NCBI RefSeq assembly: GCF_025352645.1
Contig: NZ_JANXSO010000150.1
Location: forward strand, 1 to 64,000
Direction: 5' to 3'
Source: Iodobacter sp.
Lineage (GTDB): Bacteria; Pseudomonadota; Gammaproteobacteria; Burkholderiales; Chitinibacteraceae
DNA length: 64,000 bases
The stretch's first letter is position 1. The number at the start of each line of letters is the position of its first letter. Under the pieces are notes generated by a model that was not told where the DNA came from, made no database searches, and worked only from the letters and a program-made list of their open reading frames with translations. This document shows positions 61,403-64,000 of the stretch, one piece after another. The position numbers were made by a program, and so were the translations under genes.

Positions 61403-61417
61403 AAAGGATTCCTAATT
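61403..61417. promoter_or_regulatory. Putative MarR operator upstream of marR
   Basis: AAAGGATTCCTAATT, a palindromic AGGATTCCT core with AT-rich flanks, 33 bp before the marR start codon. It matches the operator-like palindrome at 60683-60699. Confidence 0.6.
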
Positions 61418-61525
61418 AATATTTAAAAATATGCTCTTGGCTTGAGCACTAAAGTACCAGCCTCACCCTGAACTTAGAAACACCTACTCCGCCAACAGAC
61501 CACCAAGGGCGAATACGCCATAAGT

Positions 61526-61762
61526 GTGCTAAAAATTGTAGCTTTTTCTGACGTTTTTCAGAGTGGCAACCCCGCTGGAGTCGTGCCTTACGTTGTATTA
61601 CCTAATGCCGCAACAATGCAACGCGGCTACGGCGGGGTAATCAACGTCATACAAGGTAAAGACATGCGCACAGGTGCCACCCTACATTTTCTCATGCCGC
61701 TAAAATTCGCCTTTACGCATAGCACTACATCGCGATTTATTCTATTTAACAACTCAATTTGA
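61526..61762 (+). pseudogene. Probable PhzF-family remnant
   Basis: 78 codons from a GTG. The first part (KIVAFSDVFQSGNPAGVVPY) resembles the N-terminus of PhzF-like isomerases, where FxGNPAGVV is characteristic. The later INVIQGKDMRTGATLHF faintly resembles the C-terminal QGxxMGRP region. PhzF proteins are about 260-300 residues, so this would be an internally deleted relic. No good ribosome binding site. The low length makes the call tentative. Confidence 0.4.
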
Positions 61763-62008
61763 TAAAAAAAACAAAAAACGCCTACTCTCACGAAACAAAC
61801 GCCATCATTTTTTTATCAAAATAGTATTTACTTGTTATTCACAGCACACTCAAAATTTATTGACTAGAGTAGATTCACGCACAATAACAGCCCATCCATT
61901 TCCTTTAAAAACATACAGCTTATGCCCGCTCTGGCTTTAATTGCCATGGTATTGCTGCGTGCGTTATCCAGATCGTTTTAATCACTCACTTTATTCTTGG
62001 AGTAAATA

Positions 62009-63076
62009 ATGATTTTTAAAAAAGGATTTCGCACGTATATCACAATACTGGCTGCAGCCTTAGGTTTTGCAAGCAGTGCAAATGCCCAGGATGTAGCGGT
62101 TAGCTTAAGCTTTGATAAAAATACTTCATCAGAAAATGATGATGTATTTGTCAATGTCACCATGAAAAACACCACTTCAACTCCGCAATATATTCTGAAA
62201 TGGCATACGCCTTTTATTGCGTCACAAGAAGCTTTATTTGATGTTTATCGGGACGGCGTAAAGGTGAATTACCTTGGCCCTATGGTAAAGCGCCCTGCTC
62301 CAATTGCTAGTGATTTTTTTGAGCTAAAACCTGGCGCAATCTATCAGCAAAAAGTGGAATTATCCTCACTTTATGATATGCGCGTTAGTGGTAATTACAC
62401 GATTCAATACCATGCTAATGAGCCGCATGCTTTAGCCGATAAAAAATCAAGCGGCATTAGCCAAGAAGCGCTAATTGCCCCTTCAGATAGCGTTAATATC
62501 TGGATTAACGGCAGCATGCCACGCGGTAGTGTGATCAATGAGCAGACACCTGAATCTTTTGCCGGTGGCGCACTCACTTTAAGCCAGTGCTCCGCATCGC
62601 AAACTGCCTTGGTTAAATCAGCCTTTAGCGCAGCGCAAACCATGTCCCAAAATGGGGATAGCTATCTGCAAGCGGGCACCAATAGCCTGCGTTACAGCAC
62701 GTGGTTTGGCAAATACGACTCAGCCCGCTATAGCACGGTGAAAAGCCACTATGTGGCGATTAAAGATGCGTTTTTAAATAAGGCAGTAACCGTGGATTGT
62801 GGCTGCAAAGACACTTACTTTGCCTACGTTTACCCCAACCAGCCTTACAAAATCTATGTTTGCAACGCATTTTGGACAGCGCCTCTAACGGGTACAGACT
62901 CCAAAGGCGGCACTTTAGTGCATGAAATGAGCCATTTCTATGCGGTGGCCTCCACCAAAGACAATGTTTATGGCCAATCTGGCGCTAAAAAACTGGCCAT
63001 TAGTGACCCAGCCAAAGCCATTGCCAACGCCGATAGCCATGAGTACTTTGTAGAAAACACCCCAAGTCAGCCTTAA
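62009..63076 (+). CDS. Secreted M35-like (aspzincin/Lys-N type) zinc metallopeptidase
   Basis: 355 residues. Signal peptide with core ITILAAALGFASSANA, then a beta-sandwich pro-region (about 30-170), and a C-terminal protease domain. The zinc motif is LVHEMSHFY (His305, Glu306, His309), with the third ligand likely Asp318 in TKDNVYG. The ANADSHEYFVEN ending is the mark of deuterolysin and peptidyl-Lys metalloendopeptidases. Cys pairs (264/266, 285) may form disulfides. Exported, perhaps by the type II system. Single gene with about 250 bp of AT-rich upstream DNA. Confidence 0.9.
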   Translation: MIFKKGFRTYITILAAALGFASSANAQDVAVSLSFDKNTSSENDDVFVNVTMKNTTSTPQYILKWHTPFIASQEALFDVYRDGVKVNYLGPMVKRPAPIASDFFELKPGAIYQQKVELSSLYDMRVSGNYTIQYHANEPHALADKKSSGISQEALIAPSDSVNIWINGSMPRGSVINEQTPESFAGGALTLSQCSASQTALVKSAFSAAQTMSQNGDSYLQAGTNSLRYSTWFGKYDSARYSTVKSHYVAIKDAFLNKAVTVDCGCKDTYFAYVYPNQPYKIYVCNAFWTAPLTGTDSKGGTLVHEMSHFYAVASTKDNVYGQSGAKKLAISDPAKAIANADSHEYFVENTPSQP

Positions 63077-63223
63077 GCCAACTAGCCGGTGAACAACCTT
63101 TGCTCACCGGCCCCGCCAGAAATGTCTTCGTCATAAATCTTACCCATTAGTGAAACTTAATATTGATAGTCTGCGCATCTGCTCAAGCCGCCCTCCCCCT
63201 ATAGAAGCTCAAAGGATCTATTG

Positions 63224-64000
63224 ATGAAACTTGCTTATATTGCCGCAGCCGCTCTTTGCCTTTCTGCGATTACTGCCCAAGCTTGGGATCAGACTACGCA
63301 TAAGCGCATTGTGCTAGATGCGATGGCCTTTATTAAAAACAACCCCAACAGCAATCAGTATCAGAAACTGGCCACGGGTATTAACAAAGCAGGCTTTAGC
63401 TGGGAGCAGTTTGCCGATGCCGTGGGCCAAGGCGCTTACGATGTGGATGACTTTGCCGATACTTACCTCTGTGGCGCCACCACGGGCAGCTGTCAGATTT
63501 CACCGGTCTATAGCACGCTTAAAATTGCCCAGTACACTTCTTACTGGCACTTTCAAAACCATACCGCTGGCGCTGATGTGCATGGTAATAAATTTGGTGG
63601 CTACAACTACGCCAAGCTAACCGTGGCAGGCGATATCGACAAGCTAGCTAAAACTTGGCTGATTGGTGATTATCTGGATGATGGTCCTGGCGGATTAAAA
63701 GGCTGGTTTGGCGACAGCTCCAAATACAATAGCTACGGCCTCACCGAAGCCCATTACCGCTTGGGCGGCACATCTACTGCCAATATGTACGCCGATTTTG
63801 AAACCATGCCATTTCAGCCGATGGATAATCTGGGCCAGTACTGGTGGCAGCAGTTTTTAGCCAAACCCAGCGCCCAGACGCTTGGTTTTGTGATGCACAC
63901 CACCGATTTATTACAGCCCCACCATACTTGGACCACCTCTGCCAATAATCACTCCGGCTGGGAAACATGGGTGAAGGATTATTACGATTCTGAGCAGCTA
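63224..64000 (+). CDS. Zinc-dependent phospholipase C / S1-P1 nuclease family protein (partial, runs off right edge)
   Basis: The first 259 codons are in view, open to the edge, from the ATG at 63224 with AAAGGA upstream. Signal peptide MKLAYIAAAALCLSAITAQA, so the mature protein would begin with Trp (WDQTTHKRIV). An N-terminal Trp and following His are zinc ligands in this superfamily. Other candidate ligands: ADTYLCGA region Asp, SYWHFQNH, GFVMHTTDLLQPHH. Both zinc phospholipases C and P1 nucleases share these. Secreted; 147 bp after the metallopeptidase gene. Confidence 0.83.
   Translation, partial: MKLAYIAAAALCLSAITAQAWDQTTHKRIVLDAMAFIKNNPNSNQYQKLATGINKAGFSWEQFADAVGQGAYDVDDFADTYLCGATTGSCQISPVYSTLKIAQYTSYWHFQNHTAGADVHGNKFGGYNYAKLTVAGDIDKLAKTWLIGDYLDDGPGGLKGWFGDSSKYNSYGLTEAHYRLGGTSTANMYADFETMPFQPMDNLGQYWWQQFLAKPSAQTLGFVMHTTDLLQPHHTWTTSANNHSGWETWVKDYYDSEQL

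Overview
The window looks like a chromosomal segment of a Gram-negative betaproteobacterium, most likely from the Neisseriales (Iodobacter/Chromobacterium-like). This is an inference. It rests on the gene order ndk-rlmN-pilF-rodZ-ispG-hisS-yfgM-bamB-der-hfq-hflX-hflK-hflC-hisZ-purA, a Neisseria-type general porin, type II secretion pseudopilins and moderate GC. No rRNA, tRNA or CRISPR array was recognised.

Left part (1-11619, minus strand): a two-partner secretion locus. An outer-membrane transporter (TpsB) precedes a giant filamentous-haemagglutinin-like exoprotein (TpsA) of which 3253 codons lie in the window and which runs off the left edge. Its middle is built from about five copies of a ~325-residue super-repeat.

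11969-24017 (plus strand): a bacterial alpha-2-macroglobulin cluster (DUF2138, NlpC/P60-like DUF1175, A2M with a CVEQ thioester motif, a short DUF2300 C-terminal piece with HExxH, DUF2135). It is followed by a ceramidase-like membrane protein, a YiiX-like papain-fold hydrolase, an SGNH hydrolase and an NAD(P)H oxidoreductase. The DUF2300 piece starts inside a paired palindromic repeat element.

24039-37160 (minus strand, except trmL): type II secretion genes gspF-G-H-I-J-K, purU, a small unknown gene, trmL (plus), the oligopeptide permease oppABCDF and a general porin. Then comes ~0.9 kb of AT-rich DNA without a convincing gene.

38198-54215 (minus strand): a conserved housekeeping block covering nucleotide and histidine synthesis, HflKC membrane quality control, Hfq, ribosome-assembly GTPase Der, outer-membrane assembly (BamB), isoprenoid synthesis (IspG), cell shape (RodZ-like), type IV pilus assembly (PilF), RlmN and Ndk.

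54393-64000: an accessory-flavoured right end. It holds an 81-bp tandem repeat running into the start of a SPOR-domain gene, a D-Ala-D-Ala ligase gene broken by an in-frame TGA, alaC, a glutamine amidotransferase and a 298-bp MITE with near-perfect terminal inverted repeats. A MarR-type regulator with a C-terminal Cys cluster follows, with matching palindromes upstream of itself and of a carboxymuconolactone-decarboxylase-like gene. The end holds a probable PhzF remnant and two secreted enzymes: an M35-like metallopeptidase and a zinc phospholipase C/P1-nuclease-family protein cut by the right edge.

The least explained signals are the 81-bp array, the MITE with its long hairpin, the paired GTGGGCA palindromes (one pair lying at the breakpoint of a truncated gene), and the thioester-bearing A2M cluster with its degraded DUF2300 partner.
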